Below, one piece after another: positions 50,714 to 58,775 of a DNA stretch of 64,000 nucleotides. The stretch is from positions 248,164-312,163 of the forward strand of contig NZ_LMKC01000003.1 in NCBI RefSeq assembly GCF_001421355.1. The letters run 5' to 3'. The stretch comes from Sphingomonas sp. Leaf9 (GTDB lineage: Bacteria; Pseudomonadota; Alphaproteobacteria; Sphingomonadales; Sphingomonadaceae). The translations under genes and the position numbers were made by a program. Below the pieces are notes generated by a model. The model was given only the letters and a program-made list of their open reading frames with translations, was not told the DNA's origin and ran no database searches. How positions within the stretch are numbered: the first letter of the stretch is position 1; each line of letters begins with the position of its first letter.

Positions 50714-52432
50714 ATGCAGGGCGGGGCGCGGACATGGTGGATCGGGTGGATCCTTGGCGGTTTCCTGCTGAGCATCGCTGCCGCCGCGCTGGTCGGGCGC
50801 GTGGTCGAACGCCGCGCGCAGGCCGAGTCGCTCGCCGAGATCGAGAGCGATGCCCGGCTGCGGCAGGTGCTGCTGACCAGTGAGATCGCCCGGTTCCGCC
50901 TGTTGCCGCTGGCGCTGGCCGATGATCGCGACGTCGTTGCGGCGGTGCGCGGCGGCGATGCGGCACGGCGGGCGCTCGACCGGAAGCTGACCGCCCTCGC
51001 ACGCTCGACCTCGGCCAGCGTCATCTATGTCGTCGGGCGCGACGGGCGGGCGATCGCGGCGAGCAACTGGGCGGAGCCGCAGAGCTTCGTCGGCAACGAC
51101 TACAGCTTTCGCCGTTATTATCGCGACGCGGTGCGGACGGGGGCCGGGACCCAGTTCGCGCTCGGCACGGTCAGCCATCGTCCGGGCCTCTATCTCAGCC
51201 GCCGCACGCCCGAGGGGGGCGTGGTCGTTGTGAAGCTGGAATTCGACCGGATCGAGGGTGAATGGCGCGCGGCGGGCGGAATTACGTTCGTCACCGATGC
51301 CGCCGGGGTGGTGCTGATTTCCAGCGATCCGCGCTGGCGGTTCGCGACCACACGGCAGATCGCACCATCGGTCGCCGCGGCGGTTCGCGCGGACAGTGGT
51401 GCCGCAGCGCTCAAGCAGCCGCCGTTCGCGATCATCGACGACGAACTGCGCCTCAATGGCCAGCGCCGGACGATGCAGCACGCGGTGACCGCGCCCGGCG
51501 ACGAGGGGTGGCAGGTGCACCTGGCGATGCCGTTGCCACCGGCGATCGGCGGCGCGGCACGGACCAGCGCGCTGGCGGCGGCGGCGGTCACGCTGGCGCT
51601 GGTAGGGGCGTTGTGGGGCCTGTGGGAACGCTCGCGGCGTCGGGCGCTGCGCACGGTCGAGCTGGAAGCGGCGGTTGCCGACCGGACCCGCGAACTGCGC
51701 GACGAGATCGAGGAGCGCACCGCCGCCGAAGCCCGGGCCGCCGAACTGCGCGAGGGGCTGCGACAGGCCAACCGGCTTGCTGCGCTGGGGCAGATCACCG
51801 CCAGCGTGGCGCATGAAACCGCGCAGCCCGTGGCAGCAATCCGCAACTATGTGGCGACGGCGCGCCAGCTGCTGACACGTGGCAATCATTCGGCGGTCGA
51901 CGACAATTTGGGCGCGATCGCCCGGCTGACCGACCGGATCGGGCTGGTGACCGCCGAACTGCGCGGTTTCGCGCGCAAGGGCAGCGGGACGATCGGGCCG
52001 GTGCGCCTGATCGACGTGATCGACGGCGCGCGCCTGATCCTGAAGGAAAGGCTGTCGGAGGTTGCCCTGGTCCTCCCGCCGGTGCCCGACGACCTGCTGG
52101 TCGTCGCGGGCCGGGTGCGGTTGGAACAGGTGCTGGTGAACCTGCTCCAGAACGCGACCGAGGCACTGAGCGAGACCCCGGAACCGCGCATCGCCATCGA
52201 GCTGGGGATCGAACCGCACACCGTGTCGCTGATCGTCGCCGACAACGGGCCGGGCATCGATCCGGCCGTGGCGGAGCGGATGTTCACGCCCTTCGTCACC
52301 AGCCGCGCGGCCGGTCTGGGGCTGGGGCTGGTGATCGCGCAGGATATCATGACCGATCTGGGCGGCACGTTGCGGTCGTTGCCGTCGGAACAGGGAGCGC
52401 GGTTCGAAGTGACGTTGCGGCGCGTGGCATGA
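50714..52432 (+). CDS. DctB-like sensor histidine kinase
   Basis: The 572-residue sensor has a first membrane helix at about 8-28, a periplasmic Cache-like domain (about 35-265), a second helix (about 275-295), a coiled-coil linker, then a kinase domain: phosphoacceptor His 367 in S-V-A-H-E-T-A-Q-P-V-A-A-I-R, N-box Q-N-A-T-E-A, A-D-N-G-P-G-I-D and a glycine-rich G-L-G-L-G-L. The D-C-T-B-type H-box usually reads A-H-E-I-N-Q-P; here I-N is replaced by T-A. The start is uncertain: ATG 50714 places the membrane helix at the N-terminus but has no clear ribosome binding site. It overlaps its response regulator by 4 bases and diverges from dctA. Confidence 0.87.
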   Translation: MQGGARTWWIGWILGGFLLSIAAAALVGRVVERRAQAESLAEIESDARLRQVLLTSEIARFRLLPLALADDRDVVAAVRGGDAARRALDRKLTALARSTSASVIYVVGRDGRAIAASNWAEPQSFVGNDYSFRRYYRDAVRTGAGTQFALGTVSHRPGLYLSRRTPEGGVVVVKLEFDRIEGEWRAAGGITFVTDAAGVVLISSDPRWRFATTRQIAPSVAAAVRADSGAAALKQPPFAIIDDELRLNGQRRTMQHAVTAPGDEGWQVHLAMPLPPAIGGAARTSALAAAAVTLALVGALWGLWERSRRRALRTVELEAAVADRTRELRDEIEERTAAEARAAELREGLRQANRLAALGQITASVAHETAQPVAAIRNYVATARQLLTRGNHSAVDDNLGAIARLTDRIGLVTAELRGFARKGSGTIGPVRLIDVIDGARLILKERLSEVALVLPPVPDDLLVVAGRVRLEQVLVNLLQNATEALSETPEPRIAIELGIEPHTVSLIVADNGPGIDPAVAERMFTPFVTSRAAGLGLGLVIAQDIMTDLGGTLRSLPSEQGARFEVTLRRVA

Positions 52433-53739
52433 GCGGGTCGGACAACCCCCGTGGCGGCCGCGTCGCGCTGGTCGAGGATGACGAGGACCTGCGGATATCG
52501 ACCGCGCAGCTGCTGACGCTGGCCGGGTTTGATGTCGTCGCCTTTCCCGCCGCACCCCCGGCCCTGCTCGCGATCGACGCCGATTTCGACGGGATCGTCG
52601 TCACCGATGTGCGGATGCCGCACATGTCGGGGATCGAGCTGTTCCGGATCTTGCGCGAACGCGACCCGACGCTGCCGGTCGTGCTGGTCACCGGCCATGC
52701 TGATGTCGAAACCGCCGTGGATGCGATCAAGGGCGGGGCATGGGACTTCCTGTCCAAGCCGTTCGATCCCGACGCGCTGATCGCGGCGGCGACCCGCGCG
52801 ATGGCGGCCCGGTCGCTGGCGCTCGACAACCGGCGGTTGCGGGCCGAGGCGGCGAGCGGGGAGGACACGGCGCTGGTCGGCCGCTCGCCCGCGATCACCC
52901 GCCTGCGCGAGATGATCCCGGTCCTCGCCGATGCCGATATCGACCTGCTGATCGAGGGGGAAACCGGCACTGGCAAGGAATTGTTCGCCCGCGCGATCCA
53001 CGGCGCTGGCCGCCGTGCGCGGCACCGGTTCCTGACCATCGCCTGCGCCGCGCTGCCCGGACAGGCGATCGAGGACGAATTGTTCGCGAGCGTCGGCGAT
53101 CGCGGGATCGTCGGTGCGCAACGCGGCACGCTGTTCCTCGACGATATCGATCAGGCGTCACGCGGATTGCAGGGCCGCCTGACCCAGTTGATCGAGGATC
53201 GCGCGATCCGGGGTCCGCGCGATGCGGTGCCGGTCGATATCCGCGTCATCGCCACGGCGGCGGAGGAGGGGCAGCGCGGCCCCGACGCCATCGCACCGGC
53301 CCTGCTGTATCGCCTTGCCGCCGTCCGGCTGCGGATGCCCCCATTACGCGAACGGCGCGACGACGTGCCGCTACTGTTCGCGCATCTGGTCGACCTGTCG
53401 GCAAAGCGGCTGCGGCGTGACGTGCCGGCATTGACGCATGCTGCCCGCGACCTGCTGGCGCGCCACGACTGGCCGGGCAATGTCCGCGAACTCGCCCATT
53501 TCGCCGACCGGTTCGTGCTGGGGCTGGAGGGAACCGGGGCAGGAGAGGCCGGCACCGACGCGACGCGCCCGCTACCCGAACGGATCGCCGCATTCGAACG
53601 GGAAGCGATCCTGTCGGCGATCGCCGCGACGGGCGGAGAAATCGGCGCGGCGATCGAGCGTCTCGGCATCCCGCGCAAGACGTTTTATTACAAGGTCCAG
53701 CGGCTGGGCATCGACCTGCGCAGCCTGCGCGGCCAATAA
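52429..53739 (+). CDS. DctD-like response regulator lacking the GAFTGA loop
   Basis: The 436-residue protein has a receiver domain (about 10-125; phosphoacceptor Asp 60 in V-V-T-D-V-R-M-P, Lys 110), an AAA+ domain with Walker A G-E-T-G-T-G-K-E (177-184) and Walker B L-F-L-D-D-I (235-240), and a Fis-type helix-turn-helix at the C-terminus (about 395-430). The GAFTGA loop that contacts sigma54 should lie between E-L-F-A (217-220) and G-T-L-F-L-D-D-I (233-240), but only 12 residues are present and the motif is absent, whereas about 24 are usual. It therefore probably does not activate sigma54. ATGA overlaps the kinase stop. Confidence 0.88.
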   Translation: MSGSDNPRGGRVALVEDDEDLRISTAQLLTLAGFDVVAFPAAPPALLAIDADFDGIVVTDVRMPHMSGIELFRILRERDPTLPVVLVTGHADVETAVDAIKGGAWDFLSKPFDPDALIAAATRAMAARSLALDNRRLRAEAASGEDTALVGRSPAITRLREMIPVLADADIDLLIEGETGTGKELFARAIHGAGRRARHRFLTIACAALPGQAIEDELFASVGDRGIVGAQRGTLFLDDIDQASRGLQGRLTQLIEDRAIRGPRDAVPVDIRVIATAAEEGQRGPDAIAPALLYRLAAVRLRMPPLRERRDDVPLLFAHLVDLSAKRLRRDVPALTHAARDLLARHDWPGNVRELAHFADRFVLGLEGTGAGEAGTDATRPLPERIAAFEREAILSAIAATGGEIGAAIERLGIPRKTFYYKVQRLGIDLRSLRGQ

Positions 53740-53746
53740 TCGGGGA

Positions 53747-54472
53747 TCAGTCCAGCCCGTCGTCCGAGACATAGGCGAGGCCGGCACGCGCCTCCAGCGC
53801 AGCACGATCGCGCATCACGATCCGCCCGCGCGAACACCGCACCATATGCTCGCCCTCCAGGATGTGGAGGCAATCGGTAACGGTCGCACGCCGCAGGTTC
53901 AGCGTGGACGCGATCGACGCATGGGTCACCGACATGGTGTCGCCATCGATCCGGTCATCGATCATCAGCAGCAGCCGGGCGATGCGGCGCTCGGGTATGT
54001 CGCGCAGCGCCGATGCCAGCGTCCGTGCCATCTGCATCGAAAAGCGCTGAGCAAAGGTCAGGATCGCCTTCAGCAGCGCATTGTCTTCGTTCGCAGCCTC
54101 GACGACGGCGGTTGCGGGGATGACGATGGCGCTGCCCGGCTGGATATGCGCGCGGGCGGTGAATGGGGTGGGCTGATCGCTGAACAGGCGCGACCAGCCG
54201 ACGACTCCGTCGCGTCCGATCATCCCGACATCCTGCGACGATCCGCCGGTCGACAGCGAAAGCATCGCCGGCGCTCCTTCGGGGAACACCAGCCGGTCGA
54301 TCGCCTCGCCGCTGCGCGTCAGAATCTCGCCGGGTTGCAACGCGACACGATAGGCGACGCCCGCAAGTTTGCGCCGGGTGTCGGGGCGCATGGCACCCAA
54401 CAGCCTGTTGTCCGTCGTGGGCAGGGTAGTACACACCTCACCCACGCGATCGATATTCACTGCAAACGCCAT
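53747..54472 (-). CDS. Crp/Fnr-family transcriptional regulator
   Basis: The 241-residue protein has a cyclic-nucleotide-binding-like beta-roll (about 25-140; L-Q-P-G-E-I-L-T-R-S-G-E at 44-55) and a C-terminal winged helix (about 160-225; S-I-A-S-T-L-N-L-R-R-A-T-V-T-D-C-L-H-I-L-E). The Fnr N-terminal iron-sulphur cysteine cluster and the ligand-binding Arg/Ser of true Crp are not evident, so the signal is unknown. It diverges from a ferritin-like gene and resembles the second Crp/Fnr gene at 56645-57394 in layout. Such proteins are commonly heat/stress or redox regulators in alphaproteobacteria. Confidence 0.85.
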   Translation of the reverse strand: MAFAVNIDRVGEVCTTLPTTDNRLLGAMRPDTRRKLAGVAYRVALQPGEILTRSGEAIDRLVFPEGAPAMLSLSTGGSSQDVGMIGRDGVVGWSRLFSDQPTPFTARAHIQPGSAIVIPATAVVEAANEDNALLKAILTFAQRFSMQMARTLASALRDIPERRIARLLLMIDDRIDGDTMSVTHASIASTLNLRRATVTDCLHILEGEHMVRCSRGRIVMRDRAALEARAGLAYVSDDGLD

Positions 54473-54529
54473 TTCACGTCTTTTGCCTGCAAGATTTGAC
54501 GCAATCCAGCCATCGAATGCACCCTGTAC

Positions 54530-54553
54530 GGAACCGTACGTCCGTCATGCGTT
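54530..54553 (+). promoter_or_regulatory. Candidate EcfG-type (general stress) promoter or Crp-site-like palindrome
   Basis: GGAAC (54530-54534) and GTT (54551-54553; CGTT from 54550) resemble the GGAAC-N16-17-(C)GTT pattern of alphaproteobacterial general stress promoters; the spacer is 16 counted to GTT but 15 to CGTT. GTACGG-AA-CCGTAC (54526-54539) is also a palindrome overlapping the -35. About 60 bases before the ferritin-like start. Confidence 0.35.
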
Positions 54554-54613
54554 ATGGCTCGTTTGTCTTCTTCGGTTCGTTAGGTCGTCACAACGATCCA
54601 GGGAGAAGGTGTC

Positions 54614-55579
54614 ATGGACGAGCAGATGTTGGTGACGCACGCGTTCGATGCGCGTGCGAAGCGGCGTGAGGAACGGCGCGATTTCTTCAAGATGCTGGGC
54701 GGTGCTGCTGCGGTTGGCGGCGCCGCTTTCGTCATGACCCAGGCAAGCGACGCGCAGGCACAGACCGGGCCGACCGACGCGGACATCCTGAATTTTGCGC
54801 TGAACCTCGAATATCTTGAGGCGCAGTTTTATTATTTCGCGGCGTTCGGCAGCGGGCTGCCCAATTCGATCCTGACGGGCACCGGCACGCAAGGGGCGGT
54901 CACGGGTGGTCGCCAGGTCAGCTTCTCCGATCCGCTGGTCGCGCAATATGCCCGCGAAATCGCCGCCGACGAGCGCGCGCACGTCGAATTCCTCCGCACC
55001 GCACTTGGCACCGCAGCGGTCTCCCAGCCAGCGATCGACATCAGCGCGTCGGCGACCGGCGCCTTCTCCTCTGCCGCGCGCGCAGCGGGCCTGATCGGCG
55101 CCGGGGCGACCTTCGATCCCTATGCCAGCGACGAGAATTTCCTGCTCGGCGCATTCATCTTCGAGGATGTCGGCGTGACGGCCTACAAGGGCGCCGCCCC
55201 GCTGCTGAGCAGCAAGACGTTCCTTGAGGCTGCCGCCGGCATCCTCGCGGTCGAGGCCTATCACGCCGCGATCGTCCGCACGACGCTCTATGCCAAGGGG
55301 ATCGCAACCCCATCGGCGCAGCTGATCCAAGCGACCGATGCAATTTCGAACGCGCGCGACAGCCTCGATGGCAGCACCGATCTCGATCAGGGCCTCTCGC
55401 CGCTGTCGAGCAACCCGAACGCCAGCAACATCGTGCCGCTCGACACCAACGGTATCGCATACAGCCGGTCGGCCGGACAGACGCTCAACATCGTCTATCT
55501 CAACAACGCCCAGGTGAATGGCGGCGGTTTCTTCCCCAACGGGGTGAACGGCACCATCCGCGCCAGCGCTGCCAACTGA
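54614..55579 (+). CDS. Tat-exported ferritin-like domain protein (copy 1)
   Basis: The 321-residue protein has a twin-arginine signal ([10 protein letters not shown] at 21-30, cleavage near A-Q-A-Q about 50) and a ferritin-like four-helix bundle (about 55-230). Candidate diiron ligands are Glu 66 in N-L-E-Y-L-E, Glu 120/His 123 (E-R-A-H), Glu 184 (F-E-D) and Glu 214/His 217 (E-A-Y-H). It belongs to the Ferritin_2/desiccation-related (PCC13-62-like) group. GGGAGAAGG at 54601-54609 is the ribosome binding site. The second copy is 18 bases downstream. It is a likely periplasmic protein for iron or oxidative/desiccation stress, not tested here. Confidence 0.87.
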   Translation: MDEQMLVTHAFDARAKRREERRDFFKMLGGAAAVGGAAFVMTQASDAQAQTGPTDADILNFALNLEYLEAQFYYFAAFGSGLPNSILTGTGTQGAVTGGRQVSFSDPLVAQYAREIAADERAHVEFLRTALGTAAVSQPAIDISASATGAFSSAARAAGLIGAGATFDPYASDENFLLGAFIFEDVGVTAYKGAAPLLSSKTFLEAAAGILAVEAYHAAIVRTTLYAKGIATPSAQLIQATDAISNARDSLDGSTDLDQGLSPLSSNPNASNIVPLDTNGIAYSRSAGQTLNIVYLNNAQVNGGGFFPNGVNGTIRASAAN

Positions 55580-55597
55580 ACCTGACGGAGAGACATC

Positions 55598-56602
55598 ATG
55601 CATAACGATCCGATCCTGCAGGTACTCGAAGCCTGCGACCAGCGGCGCAACGCGCGTCGCGACTTCATGCGCTATGCCGGTGGTGCCGCGATCGCCACGG
55701 CGGGCGCGACGGTGCTGTCGGCGTGCAGCGACAGCGGCGGCGGTTTCATCACCCCCGGACCCACCCCGACCCCGACGCCGACCGCCACCACGGCGCTGAC
55801 CGATGCGGACGTGCTGAACTTCGCGTTGAATCTCGAATATCTGGAGGCGCAATTCTATTCGTTTGCCGCAACCGGCGCGGGCCTGCCCAACAGCAGCCTG
55901 AGCGGAACGGGAACGCAGGGCACGGTGTCCGGCGGGCGGCAGGTGAACTTCACCGATCCGCTGGTCGCGCGCTACGCCCGTGAAATTGCCGCGGACGAAA
56001 TCGCGCACGTCAACTTCCTGCGCAGTGCGCTCGGGTCGTCGGCGGTCGCGCAGCCGGCGATCGATATCGGCGTGACCGCAACCAGTGCCTTTTCGAACGC
56101 GGCACGCGCCGCCGGGCTGATCGGATCGGGTGCGGCTTTCGACGTTTATGCAACCGACGAGAACTTCCTACTTGGCGCGTTCATCTTCGAGGATGTCGGC
56201 GTCACCGCTTACAAGGGCGCGGTCGGCTTCATCAGCAACAAGACCTTCCTCGAAGCGGCGGCCGGCATCCATGCGGCAGAGGCCTATCATGCCGGGCTGG
56301 TCCGGACGGTCCTGTATCGCAAGGGCGTGGCGACCCCGTCGCTGATCGACGCGACCGAAGCAATCTCGACGGCGCGCGACAGCCTCGACGGCAGCAGCGA
56401 TCTCGATCAGGGCATCCGCGCGACCGGCAGTGGCAACGCCACCGCGTCGAACATCGTGCCGACCGATGGCAGCGGCATCGCGTTCAGCCGGACGCCGGGC
56501 CAGGTGCTGAACATCGTCTATCTCGACCGGACGGCCAAGACGGCGGGCGGGTTCTTCCCGAACGGCGTCAACGGGACGATCCGCTCGAGCGCGTCTAACT
56601 GA
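55598..56602 (+). CDS. Tat-exported ferritin-like lipoprotein (copy 2)
   Basis: The 334-residue paralogue of the preceding gene has a Tat signal ([10 protein letters not shown] from 20) and a lipobox L-S-A-C with Cys 43, so it is predicted to be membrane-anchored after Tat export. A Pro/Thr/Gly-rich linker (about 50-65) precedes the ferritin-like bundle, which keeps the ligand pattern: N-L-E-Y-L-E, D-E-I-A-H, F-E-D-V-G and E-A-Y-H. The bulk of the sequence closely matches copy 1, so this is a tandem duplication. GGAG at 55587-55590 precedes the ATG. A hairpin follows the stop. Confidence 0.87.
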   Translation: MHNDPILQVLEACDQRRNARRDFMRYAGGAAIATAGATVLSACSDSGGGFITPGPTPTPTPTATTALTDADVLNFALNLEYLEAQFYSFAATGAGLPNSSLSGTGTQGTVSGGRQVNFTDPLVARYAREIAADEIAHVNFLRSALGSSAVAQPAIDIGVTATSAFSNAARAAGLIGSGAAFDVYATDENFLLGAFIFEDVGVTAYKGAVGFISNKTFLEAAAGIHAAEAYHAGLVRTVLYRKGVATPSLIDATEAISTARDSLDGSSDLDQGIRATGSGNATASNIVPTDGSGIAFSRTPGQVLNIVYLDRTAKTAGGFFPNGVNGTIRSSASN

Positions 56603-56608
56603 CGGACA

Positions 56609-56637
56609 GGCGGCGTTCCGGTTTCCGGGGCGCCGCC
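56609..56637 (+). terminator. Hairpin after the ferritin-like operon
   Basis: GGCGGCGTTCCGG (56609-56621) pairs with CCGGGGCGCCGCC (56625-56637), 13 bp with two G-U pairs, loop TTT. Two Ts then four Cs follow, so termination may need a factor. It is between convergent genes. Confidence 0.65.
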
Positions 56638-56644
56638 TTCCCCG

Positions 56645-57394
56645 TTATGATGTCGGTGTGACGACCAGCCGCTGATAGGCCTCTTCGGGCGGGCCATAGG
56701 TCATTGCCGCCATCTCCAGCAATTTGTCGCGGTCGCGCACGATCACTCGCCCGCGTATCGACCGAATGGCGCGGGTTTCCTCCAGCTTGTGCAGAGCGTC
56801 GGTAATACTGCTGCGCCGGACAGCCAGCATCAGGCGAAACTCCTCATGCGTCATCGAGATTTCGTCACCGCTGACCCGGTCATGGTAGAGCAGGATCCAC
56901 CGCGCCAGCCGCCGCTCGACCGGATGCGACAGCGCCGACACCACGGTGCGCCCCATCTGGATCAGGAACACCTGGATAAAGCGCAGCATCGCCGCGCGGA
57001 GCGTATCGCTCTGTTCCGTCGCCGCCAGCAATCGCGCCGCCGATATCCTGAGCGCCGTGCCCGGTTCGGCGCGCAGCACCACGTCGTGCGGCGAACGATC
57101 GTCGCCCAGCAGGATCGGCCAGCCGACATAGCCATCGGCCCCGAGCAGCCCGACGGCATGCTGCCGTTCGCCGTCGATCACCTCGAGCACGGCGGCGATG
57201 CCCCCTTCGAGAAAATAGACATGCTCGATCGGTTCGCCGACGCTGAGCAGCGTGTCGCCGACGACGACCGATACCCGCTCCATCGCCGGATCGAGGAGCG
57301 CCCGGTCGGCCGGGCTCAACGCAGCCAGTAACCGGTTTTCGCCGGGGGCGGAGATTTCCGGGCGCCCGGCAGCGCCATTCGCTATGATCGTCAT
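56645..57394 (-). CDS. Crp/Fnr-family transcriptional regulator
   Basis: The 249-residue protein has a cyclic-nucleotide-binding-like roll (about 20-140; V-V-G-D-T-L-L-S-V-G-E-P at 42-53) and a C-terminal winged helix (about 165-235; E-F-R-L-M-L-A-V-R-R-S-S-I-T-D-A-L-H-K-L-E-E). No Fnr-type iron-sulphur cysteines are seen. The ATG 57394 is accepted because upstream codons are not family-like; the track frame opening at 58069 is rejected. It is convergent with the ferritin-like genes and diverges from ccmC. The second regulator of this type flanks the same operon on the other side. Confidence 0.85.
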   Translation of the reverse strand: MTIIANGAAGRPEISAPGENRLLAALSPADRALLDPAMERVSVVVGDTLLSVGEPIEHVYFLEGGIAAVLEVIDGERQHAVGLLGADGYVGWPILLGDDRSPHDVVLRAEPGTALRISAARLLAATEQSDTLRAAMLRFIQVFLIQMGRTVVSALSHPVERRLARWILLYHDRVSGDEISMTHEEFRLMLAVRRSSITDALHKLEETRAIRSIRGRVIVRDRDKLLEMAAMTYGPPEEAYQRLVVTPTS

Positions 57395-57520
57395 ATGCCA
57401 CGTTTTCCACGACGTCGATGACAAGGCAAATGCGAACCGACCTGTCGCGATCCCCCGTTGCACCAAAGGGCGCGATCCGCATTGCCGTTTGCCTGCACCT
57501 TGCATAGACAGGGCGCGACC

Positions 57521-58246
57521 GTGCCCAGCCTTCACGCCCTTGCCAATCCACGCCGATTCCTTGCGATCGCCCGTCCGCTGACGCCGATATTGGTGTGGGC
57601 GGGGCTGGCGCTGTTCGCGTTCGGTTGCTGGGCGGGGCTGACGCAGACCCCGGCCGATTATCTGCAGGGGGACAGCGTTCGCATCCTCTATGTCCATGTG
57701 CCTGCCGCATGGCTGGGGATGGGCGGATGGTCCAGCCTTGCCGTCGCCAGCATCGTCTATCTGGTGTGGCGGCACCCGTTGGCCGCCGTCGCCGCCCGCG
57801 CGATCGCGCTGCCCGGCGCGCTGTTCACCGCGCTGTGCCTGCTGACCGGATCGATCTGGGGGCGGCCGACCTGGGGAACATGGTGGCAGTGGGATGGGCG
57901 GCTGACGTCGATGCTGCTGCTGTTCTTCGTGTATCTCGCCTATCTGGCGCTCGCCCGCGCCGATGCCGATCGCGACGGCGACGGGCGTATTCCGGCGCTG
58001 TTCGGGATCGCCGGCACCGCGTTGCTGCCGGTCATCCGCTATTCGGTGCTGTGGTGGCGGACGCTGCACCAGGGGCCGAGCATTACCCTCACCAAATCGA
58101 CCATCGATCCGGCGATCCTGTGGCCGCTGTTTTTTACCGCCGGCGGGGCCAGCCTGTTGTTCGGCGGCATCGTGCTGATGCGGATGCGCACCGATCTGGC
58201 GCGGATCAAGGCGGAGGCGCGGATGCGCCGGCGGGCGGCGGCATGA
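57521..58246 (+). CDS. ccmC: Heme exporter/handling protein CcmC
   Basis: CcmC helps load heme on the chaperone CcmE in system I cytochrome c maturation. The 241-residue protein has six membrane helices, the heme-handling motif W-G-x-x-W-x-W-D (T-W-G-T-W-W-Q-W-D at about 112-120), and conserved His residues in the V-H-V-P-A-A-W (about 52-58) and H-Q-G-P-S (about 180) loops. GTG 57521 gives the normal length and N-terminus; the longer upstream frame at 57458 is less likely. It starts a seven-gene overlapping array. CcmA and CcmB, the ABC ATPase and its partner, are not here. Confidence 0.92.
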   Translation: MPSLHALANPRRFLAIARPLTPILVWAGLALFAFGCWAGLTQTPADYLQGDSVRILYVHVPAAWLGMGGWSSLAVASIVYLVWRHPLAAVAARAIALPGALFTALCLLTGSIWGRPTWGTWWQWDGRLTSMLLLFFVYLAYLALARADADRDGDGRIPALFGIAGTALLPVIRYSVLWWRTLHQGPSITLTKSTIDPAILWPLFFTAGGASLLFGGIVLMRMRTDLARIKAEARMRRRAAA

Positions 58247-58350
58247 ATCACTGGGCCTTCATCACCGCCGCCTATGTCGTCACGTTGGGCGGGATCGCGG
58301 CCATCACCCTCGCGTCCTGGGTGGCGATGCGCCGCGCGGAGCGGGGATGA
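58243..58350 (+). CDS. ccmD: Heme exporter protein CcmD
   Basis: A 35-residue frame, too short for most gene callers, reads N-H-W-A-F-I-T-A-A-Y-V-V-T then one membrane helix and a basic tail (R-R-A-E-R-G). This is the CcmD pattern: a small helix protein with conserved Tyr that links CcmC/CcmE release with CcmAB. Start ATGA overlaps the ccmC stop and its own stop overlaps the ccmE start, which strongly supports it. Confidence 0.9.
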   Translation: MNHWAFITAAYVVTLGGIAAITLASWVAMRRAERG

Positions 58351-58775
58351 GCCCGAAACGGCAACGCATGACGCTGGCACTGCTGGCGGTGGTCGCGATC
58401 ATCGGCGCGGTGCTGCTCGCCATGTCGGCGCTGGGCGATGAGGCGGCGTTCTTCTATGCCCCCGCCGATGCTGCCGCCGCACCGATCGACAAGCCTGTGC
58501 GGCTGGGCGGGATGGTCGCCGCCGGTTCGGTCCAGCGGGCGAGCGATGGCGTGACGATCCGCTTCATCGTGACCGATGGCAAGGCGACGGTGCCCGTCCG
58601 CTTCGCCGGGATCGTCCCCGACCTGTTCCGCGAAGGCTCCGGCGTCGTGGCCGAAGGGCGCTTCGTGCAGGGCGGCGGGTTCGTCGCCGACAATCTGCTG
58701 GCCAAGCATGACGAGCGCTACATGCCGCCGCAGGTCGCCGGCAAGATGCACAAGAGCGAAAGTATCGAGCCGTGA
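58347..58775 (+). CDS. ccmE: Cytochrome c-type biogenesis heme chaperone CcmE
   Basis: CcmE binds heme covalently and passes it to CcmF/H. The 142-residue protein has one N-terminal membrane anchor (about 8-28), a beta-barrel (about 45-118) with L-G-G-M-V-A-A-G-S-V, and the heme-binding His 121 with Tyr 125 in A-K-H-D-E-R-Y-M-P. All are diagnostic. The start overlaps ccmD by 4 bases and its end overlaps the GTG of ccmF. Confidence 0.95.
   Translation: MSPKRQRMTLALLAVVAIIGAVLLAMSALGDEAAFFYAPADAAAAPIDKPVRLGGMVAAGSVQRASDGVTIRFIVTDGKATVPVRFAGIVPDLFREGSGVVAEGRFVQGGGFVADNLLAKHDERYMPPQVAGKMHKSESIEP

Noticed and set aside
56645..58069. A 474-codon frame upstream of the Crp/Fnr gene at 56645
   Set aside because: The first 225 codons are Arg/Gln/Pro-rich and lie opposite ccmC; the family N-terminus begins at 57394.
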